A stretch of DNA of 64,000 bases from Oligoflexia bacterium (GTDB lineage: Bacteria; Bdellovibrionota; Bdellovibrionia; JABDDW01): assembly GCA_016715815.1 (NCBI GenBank), contig JADJXN010000003.1, positions 222,103-286,102 on the forward strand, read 5' to 3'. The position numbers and the translations under genes are program-made. The notes beneath the pieces are model-generated. The model was not told the DNA's origin and ran no database searches. It worked only from the letters and a program-made list of their open reading frames with translations. Shown here in pieces: positions 1-9,300 of this stretch. How positions within the stretch are numbered: position 1 is the first letter of the stretch; each line of letters begins with the position of its first letter.

Positions 1-1512
1 GGAGCTGGCGGTGGTGTAGCAGGCAGTGCAAGTAATGGTGGTGCAGGTGCCGAATGGAGTACCAGCACCGGCGGCGGTTCAAGTGGTGGAGGACATGCTG
101 GTAGAAGTACAACATATTTAAATTTTGGTTCTGGTGGTGGTGGTGCTGGTTATTATGGTGGTGGCGGTGGTGGTGTTTTAAGCCCACAGTATCCCGCTTA
201 TGGTGGTGGTGGTGGCTCAAGTTGGTATGATCCAACCAATGTAAGTAATGCCACACTTAGCTCTGGAAACCTTGCAACAGCTGGTAATAGTTCAGATGCA
301 GACCGTAGCGGTTACGCTGACGGCGGAACTGCAAATGGTAACGGAGATACTGGTATTATTGTTGTGACAAGCCCCGATGAAATTCTTGGTATTTGCCCTC
401 TTCCCTGGGGCGGATCAATTGTGGAACCTTCAAGCGTAACAGCCTATTCTGCAACATCAGGTATTCCTGGCTTTTCAGCTACATGCACAACTAATAGCGA
501 ACAAAGAGTCTGCCAATCTAACAACACACTTACTGGCTCTTTTACAAATCAAAACTGCACTCAATATTGTGCAGCCCCCGCTCAAGATGTCACAATTTCT
601 GCTGCAACAAACCGTGTTAGCCACCCTTATATTTATAGCTTTACAAATAACCAGCCTGTTTATTTCTCAGCTCTTAATGGTGGGGTACCACTTAACACAT
701 CTACAGTTTATTACCTAACCCCACCAACAAGTAGCGGTCAATCAACCGCCTACTACACTCTTCGCTCAACACCCAATGGAGCAACTATTGATATTACCTC
801 TGACGGTGTGGCCACAACAAGAATTGTTCCTTTTTACTCAGCAAGTACTGCTGTAGATAGTTATTCAACAAATACTGGTGCAGCTGGAGCCGCCAACTGT
901 GTAGCAGCAAAAACAACTGGAACATGTCAATCAAGCGGAAGTTTTAGCCCAGCACTATCTACCTATTTAACCTGCGGACAACAGTGTAATCTGCCCTGGG
1001 GTGGTACAATATCATCCACATCAAATTATAATAGCTCTGTTACAGCCTATAGCACTGCAGGCCCTCTTTACTACCCTTCAAGCTGCGCTTCAAATTCTCA
1101 GACAAGAACTTGCCAATACTCAACTGGAACACTTACTGGAAGTTATACAAACCAAAGTTGTGATCAACAATGCTGTGGCTGCACAGGTCAACAAATGGTT
1201 AATTGTAACCCAGGTGCTGGCTACTGGCCAGGGTTACCTTATATCACAAACTGGGCTGGAACTTATTGTGTTGCAGGCGGAGGAACCTGCTACACTGGTG
1301 GCGGATATTGTTGGACAAGCCAATATATTTCTAACATTACATTTAACTGTCCCACTGCCGGACCTGAGTCAAACTGTGTTCAGGGTAATCCCGCTCACAC
1401 TGTAGATGTGACTTGCCCAGGAACTGTTAATGCAACTTGGAATTGCGATGGCGCAACTTGTAGCCCTGCTAGTGGTTACTCTGGTACAGGTCAATCTTGT
1501 ACTTGTTTTTAA
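1..1512 (+). CDS. Gly-rich, Cys-rich secreted surface protein (5' end outside window)
   Basis: The reading frame is open from base 1, so the gene begins upstream; the ATG at 364 is internal. The first 120 visible codons are extremely Gly/Ser-rich with GGGGG-Tyr patches, like the bacterial glycine-rich domain found in surface proteins. Two copies of a Cys-containing repeat follow, each beginning with LPWGG (about 400 and 991) and ending in an S-x-x-R-x-C ... GTL-T-GS-Y/F-TNQ-C segment. A unique Cys-rich C-terminus follows. Paired cysteines imply disulfide bonding outside the cytoplasm. Function is not known; adhesion or envelope structure is inferred from composition. It is followed at once by two small single-TM genes that may share its transcript. 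Confidence 0.85.
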   Translation, partial: GAGGGVAGSASNGGAGAEWSTSTGGGSSGGGHAGRSTTYLNFGSGGGGAGYYGGGGGGVLSPQYPAYGGGGGSSWYDPTNVSNATLSSGNLATAGNSSDADRSGYADGGTANGNGDTGIIVVTSPDEILGICPLPWGGSIVEPSSVTAYSATSGIPGFSATCTTNSEQRVCQSNNTLTGSFTNQNCTQYCAAPAQDVTISAATNRVSHPYIYSFTNNQPVYFSALNGGVPLNTSTVYYLTPPTSSGQSTAYYTLRSTPNGATIDITSDGVATTRIVPFYSASTAVDSYSTNTGAAGAANCVAAKTTGTCQSSGSFSPALSTYLTCGQQCNLPWGGTISSTSNYNSSVTAYSTAGPLYYPSSCASNSQTRTCQYSTGTLTGSYTNQSCDQQCCGCTGQQMVNCNPGAGYWPGLPYITNWAGTYCVAGGGTCYTGGGYCWTSQYISNITFNCPTAGPESNCVQGNPAHTVDVTCPGTVNATWNCDGATCSPASGYSGTGQSCTCF

Positions 1513-1534
1513 ATATATTTTAGGTAAATTTATT

Positions 1535-2035
1535 ATGTTCAAAAAAACAACTTTTTTAGTTTCAGTAGGAATAATTTTAATAACACTAGTGTATTTTATC
1601 AGTGAATTTAGAAAGCAAAAAATAAATCCAGAGATACCGCCTCCCATTTCTCAGCAAAACAGCAATACAAAACCTGACCCCCAAAAACCAATTATGGCAA
1701 CAGAAGCAACTCCAGCAGCTAGAACAGACTTTCAAAATAAAGTAATTAGTGAAACGTTAAATATCAGACCAGAGCGCCCTGATTTAACTAAATTAAATTC
1801 TAAAACCTGTGAAAAGGAACTTAACGCAACATTGTTATTAAGTTACCGGCTTAAAAAAGTAACGTTTTTCTTTTCCACCATTCATTGTCTAAAAAATGTT
1901 TATAAATTTAATAAAGATCTTTATTCCCAATATGAAAAAATGGTTGTAGCAGCAGCCGCTCAAGAAAAAACTTTTGTCTTTAATGGTAAAACCTATAACC
2001 TCTCTGAAGAGAGCTTAATTAAAAATTCAAAATGA
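1535..2035 (+). CDS. Single-TM membrane-anchored protein, unknown
   Basis: 166 aa from the ATG at 1535, chosen because it lies 22 bp after the previous stop, has a weak TAGGT purine stretch upstream and begins with a Lys-Lys plus hydrophobic segment (residues about 5-22) typical of a signal anchor; the longer frame from 1430 would overlap the preceding gene. A Pro/Gln/Asn-rich linker follows, then a domain with two cysteines (about 90 and 113). The stop overlaps the next start (ATGA), showing translational coupling. I do not recognise a family. Confidence 0.7.
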   Translation: MFKKTTFLVSVGIILITLVYFISEFRKQKINPEIPPPISQQNSNTKPDPQKPIMATEATPAARTDFQNKVISETLNIRPERPDLTKLNSKTCEKELNATLLLSYRLKKVTFFFSTIHCLKNVYKFNKDLYSQYEKMVVAAAAQEKTFVFNGKTYNLSEESLIKNSK

Positions 2036-2664
2036 AACTTTTTAAAAAAACATACTTAATAAATATTTTTTTAACAGCTTTTGTTCTTATTGCTGCCGCA
2101 AGTATCATTTCATTTTTTTACTACAAAAATTTAAAAACTGCACTTGAGGCAAATACTAAAAAATATATTTACACCCTTAACTTAACTCCTAATGAAGAGC
2201 AAAAAATAATTGATGATATTTTTTATTCAAAAATATTTAATAATATTAAACTACAACACATTAATGCATCAGTGTTGCGCGTTAAATGCCAGTTATACAC
2301 ACTCACGCAAGCCATTGCCACATCAAGAAATAAGAAAAAAATAATTTTGGGAATTACTAATGATTGTAATGAAAAAGTTTACTCTAAAAGAGAAGTTACT
2401 CAGATTAATAATAATTTTGATAAAATTTTAAGTGGCATACAGGAAGTTGAGTTTTTTGGCCAAAAATCTAATGCCGATTATAAGAGCCTAATTACACTCA
2501 CAAGTAGCTTTAATAAATACAATGAAAGGGCTCTTAAATTACATGCTCAAATAAACGCTCTGTATAACACTAAAAATCCTTCTAACGTTCAAACTCCAGC
2601 GGCAACACCCATGCCAAAACCTGCACTACCACCACCTGCGTCTGAAGGAACACTACCCCAATAA
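2032..2664 (+). CDS. Single-TM protein with Pro-rich C-terminus, unknown
   Basis: 210 aa. Residues about 8-30 form one strongly hydrophobic segment after a positively charged start, so it is probably anchored in the inner membrane with a periplasmic, mainly helical domain containing two Cys. The last 25 residues are Pro/Ala-rich. It overlaps the previous gene by 4 bp and is architecturally similar to it (anchor, helical domain), so the two may form a pair serving the large surface protein upstream. The 3' end overlaps the convergent acyl-CoA dehydrogenase gene by 12 bp. No known domain recognised. Confidence 0.7.
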   Translation: MKLFKKTYLINIFLTAFVLIAAASIISFFYYKNLKTALEANTKKYIYTLNLTPNEEQKIIDDIFYSKIFNNIKLQHINASVLRVKCQLYTLTQAIATSRNKKKIILGITNDCNEKVYSKREVTQINNNFDKILSGIQEVEFFGQKSNADYKSLITLTSSFNKYNERALKLHAQINALYNTKNPSNVQTPAATPMPKPALPPPASEGTLPQ

Positions 2665-3789
2665 GGTCTTAGCAATAGTTTGAAGCTGCATGTTACTTGT
2701 GCCTTCATAAATTTGGCCAATTTTGGCATCACGGTAAAACTTTTCTACCGGGTATTCCTTTGTAAAACCATTTCCACCAAATAAATCAACGGCCATGGAT
2801 GCCACTTTTTCTGCCACCTTACTTGAATGATATTTTGCCATAGCAGCTTCAAGAACAAATGGTTTACCAGCATCTTTTAAGCGTGCTGCATGGTATACCA
2901 TCAAGCGTGCACTCTCTAAACTTATAGCCATTTCAGAGAGCTGAAACTGCACACCTTGGAACTGGCTTATGGTTTTTCCAAATTGGTTTCGCCCTTGTAT
3001 GTAACTTAATGTTGCATCAAAAGCACCTTGGGCCACACCAATCATTTGAGCACCAATGCCAATTCTACCTTCATTTAAAGTTTCAATGGCTACTTTATAA
3101 CCTTTACCAACTTCGCCTAAAACATTCTCAGCTGGTACTTCACAATTTTCAAATACTAGCTCACAAGTTGATGAAGCGCGGATTCCCATTTTGTCTTCTT
3201 TTTTACCTACTGAAAATCCTTTAAAAGTTTTTTCTACCAAAAATGCCGTAATACCTTTGTAGCCAAGGCTTTTATCTACGGTTGCAAAAACAATGTATAA
3301 AGATGCTTCTTTGGCATTTGTGATCCATAATTTATGGCCATTAAGTATATATTTATCACCTTTTTTCTCAGCTTTTAATTGTAAAGCAAAAGCGTCTGAT
3401 CCTGAGCCGCTTTCTGAAAGACAATAAGCCCCAACCCATTCGCGAGCCATTTTTGGCAAATATTTTTCCTTTTGTGCCTCATTAGCCCATTTTAAAAGCG
3501 CATTTGTCACCAAAGTATTTTGTACATCTACTAAAACTCCACATGAGCCATCCACACGGGAGACTTCTTCTACTGCCAAGCATGCATTAAAAAAGCTAGA
3601 GCCTGCCCCACCATACTTTTCAGGAGATTCAATTCCCATAAGCCCCATTTCAAAAAACTGTTTAATTAAATTGGGATCCATTTGAGCTTCATGGTCCATT
3701 TTAGTCACTAGTGGCTTTATTTGTGCCTCAGCAAATTCTCTAATTGCCCCTTTAAATGCCAATTCATCTTCAGAATAAAAATGTTCCAT
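2653..3789 (-). CDS. Acyl-CoA dehydrogenase, short/branched-chain type
   Basis: 378 aa, the usual length of this FAD enzyme, which oxidises acyl-CoA to 2-enoyl-CoA and passes electrons to ETF. Visible motifs: CLSESGSGSDA (FAD/substrate loop), WITNAKEA, RASSTCELVFENC, RIGIGAQMIG, and the C-terminal IYEGTSNMQLQTIA in which Glu362 is the expected catalytic base. The wording of these motifs is closest to what I remember of ACADSB (2-methylbutyryl/isobutyryl-CoA dehydrogenase), fitting the IcmF, crotonase and HBD genes nearby. Start supported by GGAGGG four bases upstream. Exact chain specificity is inferred. Confidence 0.95.
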   Translation of the reverse strand: MEHFYSEDELAFKGAIREFAEAQIKPLVTKMDHEAQMDPNLIKQFFEMGLMGIESPEKYGGAGSSFFNACLAVEEVSRVDGSCGVLVDVQNTLVTNALLKWANEAQKEKYLPKMAREWVGAYCLSESGSGSDAFALQLKAEKKGDKYILNGHKLWITNAKEASLYIVFATVDKSLGYKGITAFLVEKTFKGFSVGKKEDKMGIRASSTCELVFENCEVPAENVLGEVGKGYKVAIETLNEGRIGIGAQMIGVAQGAFDATLSYIQGRNQFGKTISQFQGVQFQLSEMAISLESARLMVYHAARLKDAGKPFVLEAAMAKYHSSKVAEKVASMAVDLFGGNGFTKEYPVEKFYRDAKIGQIYEGTSNMQLQTIAKTLLG

Positions 3790-3799
3790 TCACCCTCCA

Positions 3800-3837
3800 G
3801 GTACGCCGTTCCTTTTTAGGTAGTCCGTTCCTTTTTG
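3800..3837. repeat. Two tandem copies of a 19-bp unit
   Basis: Units at 3800-3818 and 3819-3837 share GGTA, then CCGTTCCTTTTT, differing at only a few positions. They sit in the 115-bp divergent gap between the acyl-CoA dehydrogenase and the B12-binding gene, directly upstream of the dehydrogenase ribosome site. Role unknown; either a regulatory repeat or a dispersed intergenic element. Confidence 0.7.
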
Positions 3838-3904
3838 CATAAACAGCGCGTTAAATATTTTCTACCATCTTTACTTGCTCTTATTTTTATAGGATAGTTT
3901 TGCC

Positions 3905-4354
3905 ATGGCAAGCTCAAAAAGCAAATCCAAAAGTAAAGCAGTCGTTAAACGAACTAGTTCAAGTAATACTTTAACCCGTATTCTTATAGCCAAGCCCGGC
4001 CTTGATGGCCATGACAGGGGTGCTAAAGTCATTGCCCGAGCTTTGCGCGATGCTGGTTTTGAAGTTATCTACACAGGCCTTCACCAAACACCTCAGATGA
4101 TAGTCTCAGCAGCTCTTCAGGAAGATGTTGAGCTTATTGGCTTAAGTATTCTCTCAGGAGCACATTTGCATTTGGTAAAAGAGACCTTGCGTTTAATGAA
4201 GGCTAATAAATTAAATGGGGTAAAAGTTTTTGTGGGCGGAATAATTCCAGAGGATGACATTAAAAAATTAAAAAAAATGGGCGTTAATGAGGTCTTTACC
4301 CCTGGTGCCTCAATGGAGGCAGTTGTGAAGCGTCTATCAAATCTAACTGAATAA
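3905..4354 (+). CDS. Stand-alone cobalamin-binding (methylmalonyl-CoA mutase C-terminal type) protein
   Basis: 149 aa. It contains the full base-off B12-binding signature: DGHDRG at residues 34-39 with His36 as the lower axial ligand, SILSG near 81, and GG at 111-112. This matches the small subunit or C-terminal domain of acyl-CoA mutases, which need a separate TIM-barrel subunit. A Ser/Lys-rich tail of about 18 residues precedes the domain. No separate large mutase subunit is visible here; the neighbouring IcmF carries its own B12 domain, so the partner is either elsewhere or this is an accessory B12 carrier. It is divergent from the dehydrogenase gene. Confidence 0.92.
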   Translation: MASSKSKSKSKAVVKRTSSSNTLTRILIAKPGLDGHDRGAKVIARALRDAGFEVIYTGLHQTPQMIVSAALQEDVELIGLSILSGAHLHLVKETLRLMKANKLNGVKVFVGGIIPEDDIKKLKKMGVNEVFTPGASMEAVVKRLSNLTE

Positions 4355-4487
4355 ACCCACATTCAAGACAACCAAAATAATAAATACTATTTTTTACTAC
4401 AAGGCTTAGGTTTTCATCGTTGTGGTTGGTTGAACAAGTACTGTTTTTATTTAAGTAATCTTTTAAGTAAATTATGTTTTCTTTCAT
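4296..4487 (-). CDS. Possible small zinc-knuckle protein
   Basis: 63 aa. Support: a ribosome site GGAG five bases before the ATG, and a Cys18-x3-His22 ... Cys40-x2-Cys43 arrangement resembling a small zinc ribbon, with a Gly before the second pair. Against: it overlaps the 3' end of the B12-binding gene on the other strand by 59 bp and the final 15 residues look like antisense translation. Treated as a plausible but unproven gene. Confidence 0.4.
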   Translation of the reverse strand: MKENIIYLKDYLNKNSTCSTNHNDENLSLVVKNSIYYFGCLECGFIQLDLIDASQLPPLRHQG

Positions 4488-4678
4488 GGCATCTCCATTC
4501 TCTTAACCCTTATAAGAGCAGGGGCCATACCATGGTCATATTTAATATATTGCTTTAAAAGCCTATTTTAAGAGCGTTTAGAGCAAGGGTTTTTGCTGGG
4601 CGCAAATTATTTTGCGCTCCCAAACTTAACCTTCTCCTATAACTTTTCTCTTAAATTCCCCGCTGTATTCATTTTTCA
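4488..4678. other. Intergenic stretch with an imperfect hairpin
   Basis: No convincing coding frame. At 4598-4621 GGGCGCAAA and TTTGCGC..CCC can pair with a 2-nt bulge, but no T-run follows on either strand, so I do not call a terminator. Together with the small gene 4296-4487 this accounts for the 324-bp gap downstream of the B12-binding gene. Confidence 0.5.
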
Positions 4679-5188
4679 TTAGTATTCCCTTTGTTTATTC
4701 TTACTTTTAATTACGTTTTGAACAATCTCCATTTCATGCTCCAATTTTTTCATTTTTTGGGGAAGATGAGTCATCGGGTCAACTTTATCTCTTATATATT
4801 TAACCTCTATGTTTACACCCTCTAATTTATTCTCAATATTTATTAAACGTACTTCATTAGCTTTCCCTAAAGTCTCTATTGATTTAAACTCGAGCTCGTA
4901 CCGATCCAAGGTTCTATTTATTTTAGTCAATTCACCATTAATTCCACTAAACTGCTTATCATGCCCATCAAGCCTTACATCAATACCATCAAGCCTTACA
5001 TCAATACCATCAAGCCTTACATCAATACCATCAAGCCTTACATCAATACCATCAAGCCTTACATCAATACCATCAAGCCTTACATCAATACCATCAAGCT
5101 TTGCATCAATACCATCAAGCCTAGTAACTACAGTACCCAATGTATCCGCTATGTTTTGCAATGTAATTTGCTTCTTCTTTAAAGCCAT
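4679..5188 (-). CDS. Coiled-coil protein with tandem LDGIDVR heptads
   Basis: 169 aa. After a helical N-terminus (residues 1-22) come about seven heptads of the form R-L-D-G-I-D-V, with Leu and Ile at the two core positions of each heptad, followed by degenerate heptads to about residue 120 and a basic C-terminus. This predicts a long parallel coiled coil. No signal peptide, so probably cytoplasmic. The repeats are nearly identical at DNA level (see 4967-5113). Similar heptad-repeat proteins occur widely without known function. It lies between the B12 genes but has no obvious link to them. Confidence 0.75.
   Translation of the reverse strand: MALKKKQITLQNIADTLGTVVTRLDGIDAKLDGIDVRLDGIDVRLDGIDVRLDGIDVRLDGIDVRLDGIDVRLDGHDKQFSGINGELTKINRTLDRYELEFKSIETLGKANEVRLINIENKLEGVNIEVKYIRDKVDPMTHLPQKMKKLEHEMEIVQNVIKSKNKQREY
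4967..5113. repeat. 21-bp tandem repeat inside a coding region
   Basis: Six identical 21-bp units run from 4967 to 5092 (unit reads ATCAAGCCTTACATCAATAC plus C on the plus strand); a seventh at 5093-5113 differs at two or three positions and an eighth is partial. Unit length is a multiple of three, so copy-number change adds or removes one heptad without shifting frame. Confidence 0.95.
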
Positions 5189-5298
5189 AGAAAAAGTAAT
5201 TTAGCAATAAATGTTAAAAAGAGCAAAATGTTAAAAATGACTTTATATGAAATTCAACAAGATCCGAAGTTCGGACAAAAAATTTTATTAAAACAATT

Positions 5299-8200
5299 TT
5301 AAAGGCTTCTGCGGTATTGCCCGCCTACTTCAAAAAGAGCGTGAGTTATTTGGCCTAAAGAGCAAACACGCGCAACATCCATTAAACATTCAAAAACATT
5401 TTCTCCACTTAATACTGTTTTTTGTAAATGCTTTAATGCCTCACTTGCCTTTGCTGAATGGGCTTTATTAAATTCTTCAACACGTTTTATTTGATTTAAC
5501 TTTTCCTCACGCGTACTTCTGCGTAATTCAATTTTTGGAGCCACATAACTTGATTCTAAAGTTTTTTGGTCAATAAATGTGTTAACCCCAATTATGGGAA
5601 GCTGTCCGTTATGCTTAAGCGTTTCATAGTACATACTTTCTTCTTGAATTTTCCCACGCTGGTACTGAGTTTCCATTGCCCCTAACACCCCACCACGCTC
5701 ACCAATGCGAGAAAATTCGCTCAAAACGGCTTCTTCAACAAGGTCAGTAAGCTCTTCCATAAAATAGCTTCCCTGAATGGGGTTTTCATTTTTTGTAGTA
5801 CCTAGCTCAGAATTAATAATCATCTGAATGGCCATAGCTCGCCTCACGCTGTCTTCAGTTGGAGTTGTTATAGCTTCATCATAAGCGTTTGTGTGTAAAG
5901 AATTACAATTATCATAAATGGCAAAAAGGGCCTGCAACGTTGTTCTTATGTCATTAAAATCTATTTCCTGGGCGTGTAAGCTTCTTCCACTTGTTTGAAT
6001 ATGATATTTTAATTTTTGTGAGCGCTCATTGGCCCCATATTTTTCACGCATTGTCACAGCCCATATCCTACGCGCCACACGCCCAATGACAGAATATTCT
6101 GGGTCCAGGCCATTACTAAAAAAGAAACTTAAATTTGGTGCAAAATCATCAATCTTCATTCCGCGAGATAAATAATATTCCACATAGGTAAAACCATTAG
6201 CTAAAGTAAAAGCTAGTTGTGAGATAGGGTTTGCTCCTGCTTCAGCTATGTGATAACCGCTAATACTTACTGAGTAATAATTTTTAACATCGTTTTTAAT
6301 AAAGTACTCTTGTATGTCTCCCATAACTTTTAGAGAAAATTCAGTTGAGAATATGCATGTGTTTTGTGCTTGATCTTCTTTTAAAATATCTGCTTGCACA
6401 GTGCCGCGCACTTGCGTAAGGGTGTATTTTTTTATTTGTTCAAACTCTGAGGTTGTTGGCGCATGTCCTTTTTCTTTTTTAAATTTTTCAACTTGTTGAT
6501 CAATTGCAGCGTTCATATAAAATGCTAAAATTGTAGGTGCTGGGCCATTTATAGTCATGCTCACACTTGTACGTGGGTCACATAAATCAAACCCATCATA
6601 AAGACGCTTAATGTCTTCCAGCGTGCAAACACTCACACCACTCTCCCCTACTTTTCCGTAAATATCTGGTCTTAAATGAGGGTCTTCTCCATAAAGAGTG
6701 ACACTATCAAAGGCAGTGGAGAGTCTTTTTGATTCTTCGTGTTTTGTTAAAAAATGAAAGCGTGCATTTGTTTTCTCCGGCGGACCTTCCCCTGCAAATT
6801 GCCGCCTTGGCTCCTCCCCTTGGCGCTTGAGCGGAAAAACTCCTGCTGTGAAAGGGAAATAACCTGGCAGGTTTTCCTTTTTTAAAAATAAAAGCCTATC
6901 TCCCCAATCAGTTAATTTTGGTAAAGAAATTTTTGGAATTTTATTATGAGAAAGGCTTGTTGTAAAAAGTGGTAATTTTATTTCTCTGTCACGCACTTTA
7001 TAACTTAACTGATCTTTTGAGTAAATTTCTCTAAGCTTATCCCACTCACGAAGCATTTTTACATTTTCAGAGCCTAATTCTTTTTCAAGCTCAATTTTTC
7101 TATCTTTCAAATCATTATGCAAACTTCCACGTTTAGCTTTTTTTAATAATTGCTCTACAGCTCCTAGTTCTGATGCCACTTCATATTCTTTTAAATATTT
7201 ATTCTTATACTGCTTGCAAGCCTTTACAATTTCATTCATGTAGGCTTGGTTCTCAGCTGGCAAAATAGTGTAGCGTTTAGTAACCAGCATTTCTTTTATT
7301 AAATTTTTATTAAAACCTTTTTCTTTTAATTTATTTACTAAATTTAAAAATAACTGATTTACACCTTGATCATTAAACTGAGAAGAAATTGTTCCATAAA
7401 TGGGCAGGTTCTCATCAGAAATTTTTGTGGTATCAAAAAGTTTTCTTGAGCGGCGGTATTGTTTTCTTACATCCCTTAGAGCATCTTCGGCGCCGCGACG
7501 GTCATACTTATTAATAGCAATAATGTCGGCATAATCAAGCATGTCAATTTTTTCAAGTTGTGAGGGAGCTCCATATTCAGACGTCATTACATATAAAGAC
7601 AAATCAACATAATCTGTAATGGCCGTACTTCCTTGGCCAATACCAATGGTTTCTACAAAAATTAAATCAAAACTAGAGTTTTTACATAATAAAATAGATT
7701 CTTTTAAGCTTTCAGACACTTCATTTAAACTCCCACGGGTTGCAATTGAGCGCATAAAAGTATTCTCTCTGGATAAAGAATTCATTCTAATACGGTCTCC
7801 CAAAAGGGCCCCCCCGGTTTTCTTTTTTGTAGGGTCCACTGAAAGCACACAAAGTTTTATATCTTTAAAATGATTTAAAAATCTTTGCATGAGCTCATCA
7901 GTTAATGAGCTCTTTCCAGCTCCCCCGGTACCCGTCATTCCAATTACAAGAGGTAGTTTTTGATTTTTTAAAAAGTTTTTTAAATTTGAAGGTCTTTTTT
8001 CAGGTTCAAAATTTTCGCAAACGGTAATAGCCTTTGCCAATTCTAAAGGTTCAGACAATTTATCTTTAGAAAAATTATTTTTATTAAATTGCGTTACATC
8101 AAAATCACATTTTTCCAAAACATCATTAATCATTCCCTCAAGCCCCAAACGGCGACCGTCGTCTGGGTGATAAATGGTTACACCGTATTTTTCTAATTCT

Positions 8201-8514
8201 TTTTGCTCTTCATGAACAATAACTCCACCACCGCCACCAAATACTTTTACATGCCCCGCTCCCTTTTCACGCAGTAAATCCACCATGTATTTAAAAAATT
8301 CCATGTGTCCACCCTGGTAACTGCTAACTGCAATACCATTGGCGTCTTCCTGAATGGCGGCATTGACAATATCTAAAACAGTGCGGTTATGCCCCAGGTG
8401 TATGACCTCAGCACCGCCGGCTTGAAAAAGCCTTCGCATAATATTAATGCTGGCGTCGTGGCCATCAAAAAGGCTTGTGGCAGTTATAATACGGACATGG
8501 TTTTTTAAAGCCAT
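5299..8514 (-). CDS. icmF: Fused isobutyryl-CoA mutase IcmF
   Basis: 1071 aa, typical for IcmF, which interconverts isobutyryl-CoA and n-butyryl-CoA with adenosylcobalamin. Order: N-terminal B12 domain (DGHD at 18-21, axial His19; GGGGG near 93), a MeaB-type G-protein chaperone (P-loop GTGGAGKSS at 195-203; ETIGIGQ; NKYD near 335), a linker, then the TIM-barrel mutase. Substrate-pocket residues are Phe560 (TAGVF) and Gln717 (AQNTCIF), where methylmalonyl-CoA mutase has Tyr and Arg; this favours isobutyryl-CoA over methylmalonyl-CoA. Its ATG overlaps the crotonase stop by one base (TAATG), so the two are co-translated. Confidence 0.96.
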   Translation of the reverse strand: MALKNHVRIITATSLFDGHDASINIMRRLFQAGGAEVIHLGHNRTVLDIVNAAIQEDANGIAVSSYQGGHMEFFKYMVDLLREKGAGHVKVFGGGGGVIVHEEQKELEKYGVTIYHPDDGRRLGLEGMINDVLEKCDFDVTQFNKNNFSKDKLSEPLELAKAITVCENFEPEKRPSNLKNFLKNQKLPLVIGMTGTGGAGKSSLTDELMQRFLNHFKDIKLCVLSVDPTKKKTGGALLGDRIRMNSLSRENTFMRSIATRGSLNEVSESLKESILLCKNSSFDLIFVETIGIGQGSTAITDYVDLSLYVMTSEYGAPSQLEKIDMLDYADIIAINKYDRRGAEDALRDVRKQYRRSRKLFDTTKISDENLPIYGTISSQFNDQGVNQLFLNLVNKLKEKGFNKNLIKEMLVTKRYTILPAENQAYMNEIVKACKQYKNKYLKEYEVASELGAVEQLLKKAKRGSLHNDLKDRKIELEKELGSENVKMLREWDKLREIYSKDQLSYKVRDREIKLPLFTTSLSHNKIPKISLPKLTDWGDRLLFLKKENLPGYFPFTAGVFPLKRQGEEPRRQFAGEGPPEKTNARFHFLTKHEESKRLSTAFDSVTLYGEDPHLRPDIYGKVGESGVSVCTLEDIKRLYDGFDLCDPRTSVSMTINGPAPTILAFYMNAAIDQQVEKFKKEKGHAPTTSEFEQIKKYTLTQVRGTVQADILKEDQAQNTCIFSTEFSLKVMGDIQEYFIKNDVKNYYSVSISGYHIAEAGANPISQLAFTLANGFTYVEYYLSRGMKIDDFAPNLSFFFSNGLDPEYSVIGRVARRIWAVTMREKYGANERSQKLKYHIQTSGRSLHAQEIDFNDIRTTLQALFAIYDNCNSLHTNAYDEAITTPTEDSVRRAMAIQMIINSELGTTKNENPIQGSYFMEELTDLVEEAVLSEFSRIGERGGVLGAMETQYQRGKIQEESMYYETLKHNGQLPIIGVNTFIDQKTLESSYVAPKIELRRSTREEKLNQIKRVEEFNKAHSAKASEALKHLQKTVLSGENVFECLMDVARVCSLGQITHALFEVGGQYRRSL

Positions 8515-9290
8515 TACTCACCAATAAATTTTGCTGGTGTTTTTTCTATAAACGCTTTGGTACCTATTTTTACATCTTCTGATTCAAATAAATCACTAAA
8601 TAAATCAACTTCAAAACCAAGTCCTTTATCAATGGCTACATCAAAACCATCATTAATGGCCTCTTTTGAGGCAGCTACTGCAAGTGGGGCTTGTTTTGAA
8701 ATTATTTTTGCACATTCCAAAACTTCGTTCATAAGTTTTTCTGGTTCACATACTTTGTTTACTAACCCAATTCTTAAAGCTTCTTGGGCATTAATTTGTC
8801 TACCTGTGTAAATAAGCTCTCGTGCATTGGCTAAACCTACAAAGCGGGCAAGTCTCTGGGTTCCGCCAAAGCCCGGCATTAACCCTAAAGCAACTTCAGG
8901 TTGACCAAATTTTGCTTTTTCAGAGGCATAAATAAAATCACAAGCACAAGCTAGCTCACACCCGCCACCTAAAGCGTAACCATTAACAGCAGCAATTACT
9001 GGTATTCTTAAAATTTCAAGGCGCCTAAAAATGCCCTGTCCTTTTTGTGAAAACTCTTTTGCTTGAATAGATGTCATTTTTGACATTTCAACAATATCAG
9101 CCCCTGCCACAAAAGCTTTATCTCCACTACCTGTTATTACAAGGCAGCGAAGCTCTCTATCTTGCTCAATTTTGTCTAAGGCTTTCTCAAAATCAATAAT
9201 TGTTTGCACATTTAAAGCATTAAGTGCTTTTGGTCTGTTAACTTGTAATACTCCAACTAACTCAATTTTTTCATAAATTATATTTTCCAT
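8514..9290 (-). CDS. Enoyl-CoA hydratase / crotonase
   Basis: 258 aa, full crotonase length. Oxyanion loop AFVAGADI near 59-66, catalytic Glu112 in GGGCE and Glu132 in [18 protein letters not shown], 20 residues apart as in characterised hydratases. Hydrates 2-enoyl-CoA to 3-hydroxyacyl-CoA. Lies 10 bp after the 3-hydroxyacyl-CoA dehydrogenase gene and overlaps icmF by one base, so the three form an operon acting in series on C4 acyl-CoA esters. Confidence 0.95.
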   Translation of the reverse strand: MENIIYEKIELVGVLQVNRPKALNALNVQTIIDFEKALDKIEQDRELRCLVITGSGDKAFVAGADIVEMSKMTSIQAKEFSQKGQGIFRRLEILRIPVIAAVNGYALGGGCELACACDFIYASEKAKFGQPEVALGLMPGFGGTQRLARFVGLANARELIYTGRQINAQEALRIGLVNKVCEPEKLMNEVLECAKIISKQAPLAVAASKEAINDGFDVAIDKGLGFEVDLFSDLFESEDVKIGTKAFIEKTPAKFIGE

Positions 9291-9300
9291 TTATCACCTT

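Noticed and set aside
4967..5113. CRISPR-like array
   Set aside because: Units are contiguous 21-mers without unique spacers and are in frame within a coiled-coil gene.
4809..5204. ORFs opposite the coiled-coil gene
   Set aside because: Antisense translation of the 21-bp repeat; the minus-strand frame has a sensible heptad pattern.
5263..5275. Palindrome TCCGAA-G-TTCGGA as an icmF terminator
   Set aside because: Only 6 bp per arm with a 1-base centre and no T-run on the icmF strand.
5189..5298. Cobalamin riboswitch near the B12 enzymes
   Set aside because: No B12-box-like sequence or suitable long leader in the 110-bp gap, nor in the 3790-3904 gap.
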